Positions 1-8,770 of a stretch of DNA of 64,000 nucleotides are shown here, piece by piece. Made by a program: the position numbers and the translations under genes. The DNA is from Legionella gratiana (lineage in GTDB: Bacteria; Pseudomonadota; Gammaproteobacteria; Legionellales; Legionellaceae), in the NCBI RefSeq assembly GCF_001467695.1, contig NZ_LNYE01000029.1, forward strand, positions 183,966 through 247,965. The letters are read 5' to 3'. The notes below the pieces were generated by a model that saw only the letters and a list, made by a program, of their open reading frames with translations, had not been told where the DNA came from and did not search any database. Position 1 is the stretch's first letter, and each line of letters begins with the position of its first letter.

Positions 1-785
1 TACGACTTGAGTCTCGGGTGCATATTGTTACTGGTTCGGTAAGCGCAGCGCAAAATATAGTCAAGTGTGTGCGTCGATGTGGATTAGATGTGAATGATAT
101 TATCCTTGAACAGTTGGCTTCAAGTCATGCCGTTCTTACTGAAGATGAGAAAGATTTAGGTGTTTGTCTCATTGATATTGGTGGTGGAACGACAGATATA
201 GCTGTATTTTCTGAAGGGGCAATTCAACATACAGCAGTTATTCCTATTGCGGGAGATCAAGTTACTAATGATATCGCTATGGCTTTACGTACACCCACTA
301 AAGCGGCTGAAACTATTAAATTGAATCATGCTTGCGCCTTATCTGAATTAGCTAATTCAAATCAAATGTTAGAAGTCGCAAGTGTAAATGATAGGCCGGG
401 AAGAAAAATTTCAGCTACGGCTTTATCTGATGTGGTTGCAGCACGGTATGAAGAGTTGTTTACTTTAGTTCGCAATGAATTACGTCGCAGTGGTTTTGAA
501 GATAGAATGGCTGCGGGTATTGTTCTTACTGGTGGTGCTGCAAATGTACGAGGAGGTATTGAGCTTGCAGAGCTTTGTTTTGAAATGCCTGTAAGAAAAG
601 GGTTCGCACATTCTGTATCGGGTTTAGCTGAAGCAACTGAAAACCCTTCTTTTGCTACAGGGGTGGGATTATTGTTACATGGTTATCAGCAGCAGTATGA
701 ATCAAACTACAATGTACCGGCGGTGAATGATAGTACTCGAAGTCTCTGGGCACGCATGAAAGAATGGTTCCAAGGTAATTTTTAG
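1..785 (+). CDS. ftsA: Cell division protein FtsA, 3' part (5' end outside window)
   Basis: Actin-like ATPase that anchors FtsZ rings to the inner membrane and recruits later divisome proteins. The reading frame is open from base 3, so the gene begins upstream of the window; the GTG at 18 is internal. Visible FtsA hallmarks are the phosphate-2 motif LIDIGGGTTDIAVF, the adenosine motif VLTGGAA, and a C-terminal amphipathic helix (LWARMKEWFQGNF) that serves as membrane-targeting sequence in this family. The tail follows the E. coli protein closely, as in the segment CVxRCGLxV and the stretch SVLTEDExxLGVC. It lies 95 nt upstream of ftsZ in the standard order ftsA-ftsZ-lpxC. Identification is secure; the missing N-terminal part cannot be assessed. 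Confidence 0.97.
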   Translation, partial: RLESRVHIVTGSVSAAQNIVKCVRRCGLDVNDIILEQLASSHAVLTEDEKDLGVCLIDIGGGTTDIAVFSEGAIQHTAVIPIAGDQVTNDIAMALRTPTKAAETIKLNHACALSELANSNQMLEVASVNDRPGRKISATALSDVVAARYEELFTLVRNELRRSGFEDRMAAGIVLTGGAANVRGGIELAELCFEMPVRKGFAHSVSGLAEATENPSFATGVGLLLHGYQQQYESNYNVPAVNDSTRSLWARMKEWFQGNF

Positions 786-880
786 GTTACACGTTTTTTA
801 AATTAAACCAGCAGATAATTCCACTATAAGTATTGCTGAGTTTATATTGTAAAGAATAAACATATGAGGGGAGCGGGGTT

Positions 881-2068
881 ATGTTTGAATTAATGGAAAG
901 CCAACAGCATACCAATAATGCTGTAATTAAGGTCGTTGGTGTAGGCGGCGGCGGTGGTAATGCTGTTGAACATATGGTTGCAGAGAATATCGATGGCGTT
1001 GAGTTTATTTGTGCTAATACTGATGCACAGGCACTAAAAGGTTCTAATGCAAAAATACATATTCAACTTGGTGATGAACTTACTAAAGGTTTAGGTGCCG
1101 GAGCTAATCCACAAATTGGACGAGAAGCAGCAGAAGAAGATAGAGATCTTATTCGCGAAATTTTAAGTGGCGCGGATATGGTTTTCATCACTGCAGGAAT
1201 GGGAGGAGGTACTGGAACAGGTGCCGCACCAGTCTTTGCAGAAATTGCTAAAGAATTGGGAATATTAACTGTTGCTGTAGTGACCAAGCCATTCTCCTTT
1301 GAAGGCAAACAACGTGCGTTAGCAGCTGAGGAAGGAATACGTCGTTTGGCAGAACATGTTGATTCGTTAATCACTATTCCTAATAACAAATTACTCAGCG
1401 TTCTTGGAAAAAATATCAGTCTTCTTAATGCGTTTAAAGCAGCGAATAATGTGCTACTTGGTGCTGTAAAAGGGATATCCGATTTAATTACTCGCCCAGG
1501 TTTAATCAATGTAGATTTTGCAGACGTTCGTACTGTAATGTCAGAAATGGGTATGGCAATGATGGGTACTGGTAGTGCTGTAGGTGAACAAAGAGCACGC
1601 CAAGCAGCTGAGGCCGCTATTGCTTCTCCATTACTGGAAGACGTGAATTTTTCTGGGGCTCGTGGCATCCTCGTCAATATCACTGCAGGTCTTGATATGT
1701 CAATTGGTGAATTCGAAGAGGTAGGTGATGTGGTTAAGGAGTTTATTTCTGATGATGCAACAGTTGTAGTAGGTACTGTAATTGATCCTGAAATGACTGA
1801 TGAAATGCGTGTTACTGTTATTGTGACAGGTTTGGGTGATACAAGACAACGTCATCAACAAGCACAACCACAATCTCATCGCGCTCGTTTATTAGAAACC
1901 ACGCGAAGTGATGGATCATTAGATTACCAGCAGTTTGATAGGCCTGCAGTTGTTCGCAAACAAGCTCAATCAAACTTATCTTCCACTGTAAAACAAAATA
2001 ATGATAGTGTTCCCGATGTAGATTATTTAGATATCCCTGCATTTTTGCGTCGCCAAGAAGAAGTATGA
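881..2068 (+). CDS. ftsZ: Cell division GTPase FtsZ
   Basis: Tubulin-like GTPase that polymerises into the Z ring at midcell. The 395-aa product has the glycine-rich nucleotide site near residues 20-27 (VGGGGGNAV), the tubulin signature [10 protein letters not shown] around residue 110, and the conserved C-terminal peptide [10 protein letters not shown] that binds FtsA and ZipA. A variable linker rich in Q, R and S (about residues 325-370) precedes that peptide. Start: the ATG at 881 follows the purine-rich stretch GAGGGGAG at 866-873. It sits between ftsA and lpxC, as in most gammaproteobacteria. Length and motifs are normal and nothing is odd. Confidence 0.99.
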   Translation: MFELMESQQHTNNAVIKVVGVGGGGGNAVEHMVAENIDGVEFICANTDAQALKGSNAKIHIQLGDELTKGLGAGANPQIGREAAEEDRDLIREILSGADMVFITAGMGGGTGTGAAPVFAEIAKELGILTVAVVTKPFSFEGKQRALAAEEGIRRLAEHVDSLITIPNNKLLSVLGKNISLLNAFKAANNVLLGAVKGISDLITRPGLINVDFADVRTVMSEMGMAMMGTGSAVGEQRARQAAEAAIASPLLEDVNFSGARGILVNITAGLDMSIGEFEEVGDVVKEFISDDATVVVGTVIDPEMTDEMRVTVIVTGLGDTRQRHQQAQPQSHRARLLETTRSDGSLDYQQFDRPAVVRKQAQSNLSSTVKQNNDSVPDVDYLDIPAFLRRQEEV

Positions 2069-2096
2069 AATTTAAATTCCTTCTTCTGTTATAGAG

Positions 2097-2217
2097 TGCC
2101 ATCCTCACTAAGTTTTAGACAAGGCGCAAGTAAATGAGGCGAGGGCGTATATATAAAGTACAGCCCTGTGCCGAGTGAGCTTGCAACGCTGTATAAAACT
2201 TAGTGGTTGGCGATGTA
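2097..2217. repeat. MITE-like palindromic element between ftsZ and lpxC
   Basis: A perfect 12-bp inverted repeat, CACTAAGTTTTA (2106-2117) against TAAAACTTAGTG (2194-2205), encloses about 76 nt. The pairing continues imperfectly inward (GGCGCAAG against CTTGCAACG). The left end resembles the element at 12381-12456 upstream of pyrB (TGCATCCT, then TAAG and AGAC, then GGCGA), which suggests a dispersed family of about 100 bp. It carries no convincing reading frame. It could act as an attenuating structure between ftsZ and lpxC, but no T-run follows it. Confidence 0.6.
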
Positions 2218-2350
2218 CGAGAAGAAAATTTAATTCTTTGATACAAAAATAATTAGACTAAATCGTAAAATGTTGATAGGATCGCGAAACTTTGCGCGCA
2301 AAATAAAAAAATCAAAAAACTGATATCATGAGGAACAAGGTGAGCACTGA

Positions 2351-3265
2351 ATGACAAAACAAAGAACTCCTAAAAAGGTGATCCAGGCGACAGGGGTAGG
2401 ATTGCATTCTGGTGAAAAAGTGCTGTTAACCTTGAGACCGGCTCCAGTGAATACAGGTATCGTTTTTAGACGAGTGGATCTTGAGCCTGTAGTTGAAATT
2501 CCAGCATCTTATGAGTATGTTGGAGATACCATGCTCTGTACTACCTTACACCATGGATCAATTAAGATTGCAACTGTAGAACACTTACTTTCTGCCTTAG
2601 CCGGTTTAGGTATCGACAATGCTTATATTGATGTGAATGGCCCCGAACTGCCTATTATGGATGGTAGCGCTGCTCCTTTTGTTTTTTTGATTCAATCAGC
2701 TGGTATTCGCGAGCAAAATGCACCTAAAAAATACATTCGCATTCTTAAGCCAATTCGTGTGGAAGATAACGAAAAGTTTGTCCAATTCTATCCTTACAAT
2801 GGGTATAAAATTACTTTTACTATAGGTTTTGATCACCCAGCTTTTAATGATAAGCCGCAAACAGTAAGTTTTGATTTCTCTACAACTTCTTATGTGAAAG
2901 AAGTATGTCGTGCACGGACTTTTGGTTTTCTTTCTGATTATGAAAAATTAAGAGAATGCGATTTAGCTAAAGGGGGTAGTTTAGATAATGCCATTGTAGT
3001 TGATGACTATCGTGTTCTTAATGATGATGGCCTTCGTTTTGAATCAGAATTTGTTTCTCACAAAGTTTTGGATGCTATTGGTGATCTATACTTGTTAGGT
3101 TCTAGTCTAATTGGTGCTTTCGAAGGTTATAAATCAGGTCATGAGCTGAATAACAGATTATTACGTGAATTAATGGTCAGAAAAGATGCTTGGGAATATA
3201 CTTATTTTGATACAGAGGGGTATCTTCCTGCAGTGCAAGCAGACTTTTATCCTATCGAAGCATAA
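2351..3265 (+). CDS. lpxC: UDP-3-O-acyl-N-acetylglucosamine deacetylase LpxC
   Basis: Zinc amidase that catalyses the committed step of lipid A synthesis, removing acetate from UDP-3-O-acyl-GlcNAc in the cytoplasm. The 304-aa product has the family length. The zinc and catalytic residues are visible: His in [11 protein letters not shown] (about residue 79), His and Asp in [10 protein letters not shown] (about 237-246), and the catalytic His in SGHELNN (about 264). The N-terminus [11 protein letters not shown] is typical. The ATG at 2351 lies in a purine-rich context. Three more lipid A genes (lpxD, fabZ, lpxA) lie at the far end of the window. In E. coli LpxC is degraded by FtsH, whose modulators HflK and HflC are also encoded here. 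Confidence 0.98.
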   Translation: MTKQRTPKKVIQATGVGLHSGEKVLLTLRPAPVNTGIVFRRVDLEPVVEIPASYEYVGDTMLCTTLHHGSIKIATVEHLLSALAGLGIDNAYIDVNGPELPIMDGSAAPFVFLIQSAGIREQNAPKKYIRILKPIRVEDNEKFVQFYPYNGYKITFTIGFDHPAFNDKPQTVSFDFSTTSYVKEVCRARTFGFLSDYEKLRECDLAKGGSLDNAIVVDDYRVLNDDGLRFESEFVSHKVLDAIGDLYLLGSSLIGAFEGYKSGHELNNRLLRELMVRKDAWEYTYFDTEGYLPAVQADFYPIEA

Positions 3266-3294
3266 TAGGAGCCATTACAAAGGAGAATCCTGTT

Positions 3295-5325
3295 GTGAAA
3301 CTTAATATCAACCTTATTTTTGCTTTGGTATATAGTTCATCGGTTTTTGCTGCGAGTACTGAACCTCAGAAAACTCCTGCTGAAGAAGCGCTCCATATAA
3401 ATTGGTTAAATACCAATATTTCACCTAGTGTAGACTTTTATTCTTATGCCAATGGCAATTGGCAAAAAAATAATCCTATTCCTCCTGATTATTCAAGCTG
3501 GGGAAGCTTTAATATTATCAGCGAAAAAGTCCAGAATATTCTCCATCAAATGCTCATCAAGGCAGCCAAAGATACTCATGCAAAACCAGGTAGTATGGAA
3601 CAAAAAGTTGGAGATTTTTACTACAGCGGGATGGATGAAGAAAGCATCAATCAACTAGGTATTAAACCGTTACAACCCGAATTTGATCGTATCAATAGTT
3701 TGAAAAACCTGACTGATTTGCAAAATGAGATAGCTCATTTGCACCAAATAGGCGTAGATGTCTTTTTTGGTTTTGGAAGTATGCAAGATTTTAAAAACAG
3801 TAGTGAAATGATTGGAGCTTTAGTACAAGGAGGTTTAAGCCTGCCAGATCGTGATTATTATTTAAAGGATAATGCCAAATTCAAACAAATTCGTGATGCA
3901 TATGTGAATCATGTTGCAAAGATGTTTGAATTGTTAGGAGATGCTCCAGATAAAGCTGCAGCTGAGGCCAATACAGTAATGAAACTAGAAACACAGATGG
4001 CTAAGGTTTCTATGTCTCAAGTGGAACAGCGTGACCCTCATGCAGTTTATCATATGATGGACATAGCTCAATTAGCACAACTGACACCTAATTTTTCTTG
4101 GCCTGCATATTTTACTGCTATGGGGCAGGGTAAGCTTAAGATTGCCAACATGGCCATGCCTGTTTTTTTCAAGGATATGAGTAAACAATTAAATACGGTT
4201 TCTTTGGATGACTGGAAAACGTATCTACGGTGGCATTTGATTGATTCTTTTGCTTCCTATTTATCTAAGCCTTTCGTAGAGCAAAATTTTAAAATGGTTT
4301 CTGCACTTACTGGTACAGAGAAGATATTACCAAGATGGAAGCGGGTTGTAAGTACAGAAAATGGTGCTTTAGGTTTTGCTATTGGTAAAATGTATGTGGA
4401 TCAATACTTTTCTCCAGAAGACAAAAAGCGAGCTTTGGATATCCTTAAGAATATTCGTACCGTTTTGCGTGAAGACATTAATACTTTATCTTGGATGACT
4501 CCCGCTACTCGTAAAGCTGCTTTGAAAAAACTGGAGTTAATGGAAGAGCGAGTAGGGTATCCTTCTAAGTGGTGGGATTATTCTAAGCTAGAGGTTAATC
4601 GAGGACCTTATGTATTAAACGTGATTAGAGCGAATGAGTTTTTAACCAATCGTGATCTTAATAAAATAGGCAAACCTATAGACAGAACGGAATGGGCAAT
4701 GACGCCACAAACCATTAATGCCTATTATGATCCCTCAATGAATAATCTAAACATTCCAGCAGGAATTCTGCAATCTCCATTTTTTGCTCTCGATGCCCCA
4801 GCAGCAGTGAATTATGGAGCGATTGGTTTTGTTATGGGACATGAGATGACCCATGGATTTGATGATCAAGGGGCACAATTTGACGGCCATGGTAATTTAA
4901 AAAATTGGTGGACACCTAGTGACTTAGCTAAGTTTCAAGCTGCCACACAATGTATTGTAAATCAATATTCGGGTTATATTGTTGATGACTTACATGTACA
5001 AGGGAAGTTAGTTGCTGGAGAGGCTACTGCTGATTTAGGTGGCATTATCTTGGCTTATAAAGCATTCCAACATTCTAAGGAATACAAAAATGCACCTACA
5101 ATTGCTGGTATGACTCCGGATCAACAATTCTTTTTAGCAACAGCACATGTTTGGGCAACGAATATTAGACTGCAGCAATTACGAAATCAGGTTACTACTG
5201 ATCCTCATCCTCCGGCACAATATAGAGTTAATGGTAGTTTAGCCAATATTCCACAATTTCAAGAAGCTTTTCATATACCTAATGACAGTCCTATGGTTAA
5301 TAAAAAGCGTTGTGTGATCTGGTAA
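3295..5325 (+). CDS. pepO: Secreted M13 family (neprilysin/PepO-like) zinc metallopeptidase
   Basis: Predicted exported endopeptidase acting on oligopeptides. The 676-aa product starts with a signal peptide (about residues 1-20, ending VFAAS). The zinc-binding HExxH is in MGHEMTHGFDD (about residues 515-525). The third ligand Glu and its Asp partner are in GEATADLGG, and the substrate-binding motif appears as NAYYDP. The C-terminus RCVIW is the Cys-x-x-Trp ending of M13 enzymes. The start is GTG at 3295, chosen because AAGGAG lies at 3280-3285 and the signal peptide begins there. It lies 29 nt after lpxC and may be co-transcribed. Family assignment is firm; the substrate is unknown. Confidence 0.93.
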   Translation: MKLNINLIFALVYSSSVFAASTEPQKTPAEEALHINWLNTNISPSVDFYSYANGNWQKNNPIPPDYSSWGSFNIISEKVQNILHQMLIKAAKDTHAKPGSMEQKVGDFYYSGMDEESINQLGIKPLQPEFDRINSLKNLTDLQNEIAHLHQIGVDVFFGFGSMQDFKNSSEMIGALVQGGLSLPDRDYYLKDNAKFKQIRDAYVNHVAKMFELLGDAPDKAAAEANTVMKLETQMAKVSMSQVEQRDPHAVYHMMDIAQLAQLTPNFSWPAYFTAMGQGKLKIANMAMPVFFKDMSKQLNTVSLDDWKTYLRWHLIDSFASYLSKPFVEQNFKMVSALTGTEKILPRWKRVVSTENGALGFAIGKMYVDQYFSPEDKKRALDILKNIRTVLREDINTLSWMTPATRKAALKKLELMEERVGYPSKWWDYSKLEVNRGPYVLNVIRANEFLTNRDLNKIGKPIDRTEWAMTPQTINAYYDPSMNNLNIPAGILQSPFFALDAPAAVNYGAIGFVMGHEMTHGFDDQGAQFDGHGNLKNWWTPSDLAKFQAATQCIVNQYSGYIVDDLHVQGKLVAGEATADLGGIILAYKAFQHSKEYKNAPTIAGMTPDQQFFLATAHVWATNIRLQQLRNQVTTDPHPPAQYRVNGSLANIPQFQEAFHIPNDSPMVNKKRCVIW

Positions 5326-5418
5326 CCTAAACCTAAAAAGAGCGAATATCTAATGTTCCAATTAAACTGCCGAATTTAGAATTGATTGAATAGTAATTTG
5401 AGTTTTTAGGAGATAATA

Positions 5419-5911
5419 ATGACCAAAGAAGAAATGATTTGTCGTATTGTACGATATGTTACTCAAAAACCAAGTACTAAGAAAACATGCTGTGGATAAT
5501 GAAGTAGGTTTATCGGAAATAGTACAGTATCAAAATCAGGCGGTTGTAGCGTATTTTTGTTCCCGCCACCCTGAGTTTACCGTGCAAGAGGGAAATATAT
5601 TATTTACCGACTTATTATCTTGGATGTGGTTCAACGCGCAAAGAGCAAAGCTTGGTAAGAAAACCCACCTTTTTGGTCCTTTGCTGCTCCTTGATGAACT
5701 GTGGCATGCTTTTATTTTACATACCCGAGATTATGTGAATTTTTCGATGCATTATTTCGGGGGTTATTTTCATCATGATATAGAGCCTATAGGCTCTGAG
5801 CACGTTATGGAAGAAGAAGAGTTAACCGATTATTTGCAAGATTGTTTTACTTATCTCGGTACGGAATGGGTATCACGTCGCTTTGAAGTGGCCCTTGTAG
5901 AAACAAGTTAA
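5419..5911 (+). CDS. Glycine-rich-domain-protein-like gene (GRDP/DUF1399 type), apparently frameshifted
   Basis: Two overlapping frames appear to form one gene. Frame 1 starts at ATG 5419 behind a good AGGAGA (5408-5413) and encodes 22 plausible residues before running to a stop at 5497. The adjacent frame carries the remaining ~141 residues to 5911 but has only weak starts (TTG 5447, ATG 5456) and no ribosome site. Removing one A from the AAAA run at 5482-5485 would join them into a protein of about 163 aa. The downstream part has DELWHAFILHTRDY and a following G-Y-F-H-H, matching the D-x-x-W-H-x-F motif that I associate with glycine-rich-domain (PF07173-like) proteins. Function is unknown. 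The break may be a real mutation, a sequencing error or recoding. Confidence 0.6.
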
Positions 5912-5968
5912 AGGACTTAACTATTTTATATCTTACTCATTAAAGAATGGTATATTTCAGGATGATCA

Positions 5969-6256
5969 ATGAAAAAAAACACATTGTTTAATGTTTTTTA
6001 TTCAGTAAGACATATAATTGCTCTTCTGTGCGCCATACTTAGTTTTTTTATTATTAAACATGTTGCGTTACTGTTATATGTAAAACCTTATCAGCCGCTA
6101 GATACTTTAACGTTCTATAAAATGTTATGGCATTCAAGTAGTTTGTTTTTTCACATAATTTTGATATTTAATATTTTTATTAAGCCATTATTTGTTTATT
6201 TCATGGTTCTTTTTTTATTTTTTTATTTTAAAATAAAAAATACTACAAAGTGCTAA
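5969..6256 (+). CDS. Small hypothetical membrane protein
   Basis: A 95-aa product made almost entirely of hydrophobic residues, with about three membrane segments (roughly residues 14-37, 56-72 and 74-90), a short Lys-rich N-terminus and a Lys-rich tail. A weak AGGA lies 5 nt before the ATG. I recognise no family. The region is very A/T-rich, so a chance open frame is possible. The start context and consistent hydrophobic pattern argue mildly for a real gene. It is followed by the convergent dciA gene. Confidence 0.45.
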   Translation: MKKNTLFNVFYSVRHIIALLCAILSFFIIKHVALLLYVKPYQPLDTLTFYKMLWHSSSLFFHIILIFNIFIKPLFVYFMVLFLFFYFKIKNTTKC

Positions 6257-6344
6257 CCTCTTTACCTTCATCTAATATAATGTTTATTAAGCTCTTTATT
6301 AGCTCTATCTTTTGAACAAATACTTTTATCACTTATAGGTAATA

Positions 6345-6770
6345 TTAATCATCATGGTCTGCTAAACGTAATAAAGCCTTTTGTAATGGTTCATAGGTAC
6401 ACTGTTGACTTTCATGAATAATCGTAGCTTTAGCTTTTTCTGATAATTCATTTTTTTGAGATTGAAGAGGTTGTTCCTGTTTAAAAGCGGGTGTACTGAC
6501 GGTTACTTTAATTGACGACAGTTGATATAGGCCAGTTTCCTTACGTAGACGATCGCGGAGCTCTGGAATAACATAACGCAATTGTGTTGCCCATACAGCA
6601 TTAGTCGTTGTGAGTACTAAGCAACCTTTATTAAAACTTCCAACGTAACATTCTCCAGCTAAAGTTTCTGGAAGTAATTGTTTTACTTTATGAGTAAGTT
6701 CTTCTAACTGAAAAGAGCGTTGACAAATATCGACGAGTTGTTTGTTGAGGCAATGACTGATAGAGCGCAT
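6345..6770 (-). CDS. dciA: DciA-like (DUF721) protein, probable replicative helicase loader/operator
   Basis: The 141-aa product carries a DUF721 domain: the N-terminal helix LNKQLVDICQRSFQLEELTHKV, the core GSFNKGCLVLTTTNAVWATQLRY, and the segment ELRDRLRKETGL. DciA proteins assist loading of the DnaB helicase in bacteria that lack DnaC. Context supports this, because in Pseudomonas a DUF721 gene lies close to lpxC, as here. The tail (about residues 95-141) is polar and low in complexity. The gene is on the opposite strand from lpxC with its own presumed promoter in the 105 nt before the PH-domain gene. The family assignment is good; the helicase role is inferred from the family. Confidence 0.75.
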   Translation of the reverse strand: MRSISHCLNKQLVDICQRSFQLEELTHKVKQLLPETLAGECYVGSFNKGCLVLTTTNAVWATQLRYVIPELRDRLRKETGLYQLSSIKVTVSTPAFKQEQPLQSQKNELSEKAKATIIHESQQCTYEPLQKALLRLADHDD

Positions 6771-6875
6771 TTTGATTTTGGAAATTTTTAATAAGATAAG
6801 TATAGAATAGCAAATTCATGTTAAATGGAATATCATAATTTTTAGCAAAACACTCAGGACCATAGGCGGAAACTA

Positions 6876-7340
6876 ATGTTTGAAAAGCAGAATAATGACA
6901 ATTCTAATGATATTATCTTTTTTACCCGGATGCATTGGATTATATTTTTTTGGCCTGTACTCAGCTTATGTGTTGCTTTGGCAATTGTCCATAATACTGA
7001 TCTCGCTTTATTAGAAAAAATTGGTTATGGATTGGCTGCTTTGGCATTACTATGGACCGGTATGACTTGGATGACTTATTATTTTTCCTCACTTACAATT
7101 AAGAAAAATCATGTCATTATCCGTACAGGAGTTATAGTCAGGCAAACTATTGATATCCCATTAAGTAAAATAGAAGCAATTGATATACGGCAATCAATCT
7201 TAGGAAGCATTTTAAGTTATGGTTTGGTTTGTATTACTGGTACAGGTGGTACTCGTCGCATTATCAACTTTTTACATCATCCACTTACTTGCAGGCGTTA
7301 CATTGAGCAGCTTATGGGTGAGTTACATCGGATTGATTAA
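6876..7340 (+). CDS. PH-domain membrane protein (bPH2/DUF304 type)
   Basis: A 154-aa product with two hydrophobic segments (about residues 22-40 and 50-70) followed by a bacterial PH-like domain. That domain shows the typical IRTGVIVRQTIDIPLSKIEAIDIRQSILG pattern in overlapping short blocks (for example PLSKIEAI and SILGSILSYG). Such proteins resemble YdbT and related small membrane proteins; their ligand is generally unknown. It is followed by a strong hairpin (7359-7394) and converges on the add gene. The function cannot be stated beyond the domain. Confidence 0.75.
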   Translation: MFEKQNNDNSNDIIFFTRMHWIIFFWPVLSLCVALAIVHNTDLALLEKIGYGLAALALLWTGMTWMTYYFSSLTIKKNHVIIRTGVIVRQTIDIPLSKIEAIDIRQSILGSILSYGLVCITGTGGTRRIINFLHHPLTCRRYIEQLMGELHRID

Positions 7341-7358
7341 CTCATCTTAATAGAAGCG

Positions 7359-7394
7359 GTTCGATATAAAAATCATGTTGTTTTTATATCGAAC
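7359..7394. terminator. Bidirectional hairpin, GTTCGATATAAAAA family
   Basis: Perfect 14-bp arms GTTCGATATAAAAA (7359-7372) and TTTTTATATCGAAC (7381-7394) flank an 8-nt loop. It lies between two convergent genes (PH-domain protein and add), where a shared terminator is expected. The same arms recur exactly at 56641-56677, and variants occur at several other intergenic sites, so it is also a member of a dispersed repeat family. Confidence 0.75.
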
Positions 7395-7402
7395 TCGATT
7401 TC

Positions 7403-8377
7403 TTAAACTCGTGCAAGCAACTCGGTTTTTGTTTTTGAGTCAACAAAAGCAGCTTCTATAGCCATTCGCGTAATTGCATTCATTGTTTCATCATCATAAT
7501 TATAGGAGTTTTGTACACGGTGATATTCTTGACCTAGAGTAGTGCTCATGAATGGTGGATCATCCGAGCTGATACTAATCTTAATCCCTGCCTCATAAAA
7601 TTTAGGAAAAGGATGTTCACTCATATTTTTAAAAAGGCCTAAAAAGATATTGCTTGTAGGGCAAACTTCTAAACAAATCCCTTTATCCTTTACCATTGCC
7701 ATAGTGTTTGGTGAATAAATCGCATTAACTCCATGTCCTATGCGTTGAATGGGGAGATTCTCCATTGCTTCATCCATTCCACTTGCAGAAGCAAATTCAC
7801 CAGCATGTACTGTACACTGTAATCCAGCATCAGCAGCAATTTGATAAGCTTTAGTAAACAATTTAGGTGGAAATTTTGCTTCATCACCACCCAAACCAAA
7901 ACCGGTGACGCATGGAAATTTATCTTTATGAGTTTGCTGCGCAACGCGCTCTACAGCTTCGACACCAAAATGACGGACTGCAGTAACGATGATCCGTCCT
8001 ACAATATTGAATCGTTCTTTAGCATCATCAATTGCTTGTTGAATTGCTATTAAGTGCTCTGCAGAAGGGATTTTGCTGGAAAGCTCAGCATGATCAGGAG
8101 AATACATCATTTCTACGTAGATGGCATTTTCTTGGGCACGGGCTTTTAAATAATCAAAGGTAATATCATAATAATCTTGAGGGTGTTTTATTACTGCAGC
8201 CAGGGTATCGTAAACTTTTAAAAAATCCAGAAAATCTTTCGATAAATAGCTTTTCCCATCAGGAGCGACAAGTCCTTCAGGCAGCGTTAATTGATTTCGT
8301 TTCGCTAATTTTTTAGCTAATTCAGGAGTAATAGTGCCTTCTAAGTGAACATGTAACTCTGCTTTCTTCAAACTCAT
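7403..8377 (-). CDS. add: Adenosine/adenine deaminase family protein, cytoplasmic
   Basis: Metal-dependent deaminase of the amidohydrolase superfamily, expected to convert adenosine to inosine (or adenine to hypoxanthine) in purine salvage. The 324-aa product shows all motifs: HVHLEG at residues 9-14 (metal ligands), HAGE around 191-194 (metal His and catalytic Glu), RIGHG (about 212-216), and SSDDPPF (about 270) with the metal Asp. SDDP rather than NTDDP at the last site is seen in some adenine deaminases, so substrate preference is open. No signal peptide. AGAGGC lies upstream of the ATG. A second, exported family member is encoded at 46292-47776. Confidence 0.88.
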   Translation of the reverse strand: MSLKKAELHVHLEGTITPELAKKLAKRNQLTLPEGLVAPDGKSYLSKDFLDFLKVYDTLAAVIKHPQDYYDITFDYLKARAQENAIYVEMMYSPDHAELSSKIPSAEHLIAIQQAIDDAKERFNIVGRIIVTAVRHFGVEAVERVAQQTHKDKFPCVTGFGLGGDEAKFPPKLFTKAYQIAADAGLQCTVHAGEFASASGMDEAMENLPIQRIGHGVNAIYSPNTMAMVKDKGICLEVCPTSNIFLGLFKNMSEHPFPKFYEAGIKISISSDDPPFMSTTLGQEYHRVQNSYNYDDETMNAITRMAIEAAFVDSKTKTELLARV

Positions 8378-8433
8378 ATTTTTGCCTCTTGTCTTTTTTG
8401 TTTAATTTCTTTAGCCTGCGAGCTAATCTTAAT

Positions 8434-8517
8434 CCTAGAAAAAGCAGTTGGTTCCTACTGTGCGTGCTAAAAGCACTGAACCAGCTGCTTTTTTTAAGGT
8501 GAATTGCTTTTTCTAGG
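8434..8517. other. Structured non-coding element with two alternative pairings
   Basis: Lies in the divergent gap between add and the small gene at 8585. GCAGTTGGTTC (8444-8454) pairs with GAACCAGCTGC (8478-8488) with one wobble. The flanking A5 and T runs extend the stem, an inner GTGCT-AAA-AGCAC hairpin lies in its loop, and a T-run follows the stem. The same left side, CCTAGAAAAAGCA (8434-8446), is also perfectly complementary to TGCTTTTTCTAGG (8505-8517), so the two stems exclude each other. A reverse-oriented relative occurs at 19236-19290. It could be a small RNA, a leader or a mobile repeat; the sequence alone does not decide. Confidence 0.55.
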
Positions 8518-8584
8518 GTAATGGTAACTTAGATAAAAAAGCTATAAAATATCTTAATACAATTAAAGTTACTTTGGATTTGTT

Positions 8585-8770
8585 ATGAACTCAAATGATA
8601 TAGATAAAGCTTATGTTAGTCCTTATGATAAATTTTTATTTGAATTTGATGCAACTCATTCTAAATCAGCATCACAAATAAAAGAAATTAATAAACATAA
8701 GCGTATTTTTTTGATGCGAGATAATAAAGATTATAAAGATGAGAAAGGTGAAATTTGGGAAGGGTTTTAA
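8585..8770 (+). CDS. Small conserved Legionellales-type protein (resembles the CBU_0585 family)
   Basis: A 61-aa polar, charged product without signal peptide or membrane segment. The motifs YVSPYDKFLFEFD, KSASQIKEINKHKRI and a terminal KGEIWEGF resemble, from memory, the small CBU_0585-type protein family of Legionella and Coxiella; this was not verified by search. No function is known to me. The ribosome site is weak (no clear AGGAG before the ATG). It is followed by a 470-nt gap full of small palindromes. Confidence 0.6.
   Translation: MNSNDIDKAYVSPYDKFLFEFDATHSKSASQIKEINKHKRIFLMRDNKDYKDEKGEIWEGF

Noticed and set aside
1063..1683. 206-aa minus-strand frame inside ftsZ
   Set aside because: Lies wholly antisense to a strongly conserved gene, with Ser/Pro-rich composition typical of shadow frames.
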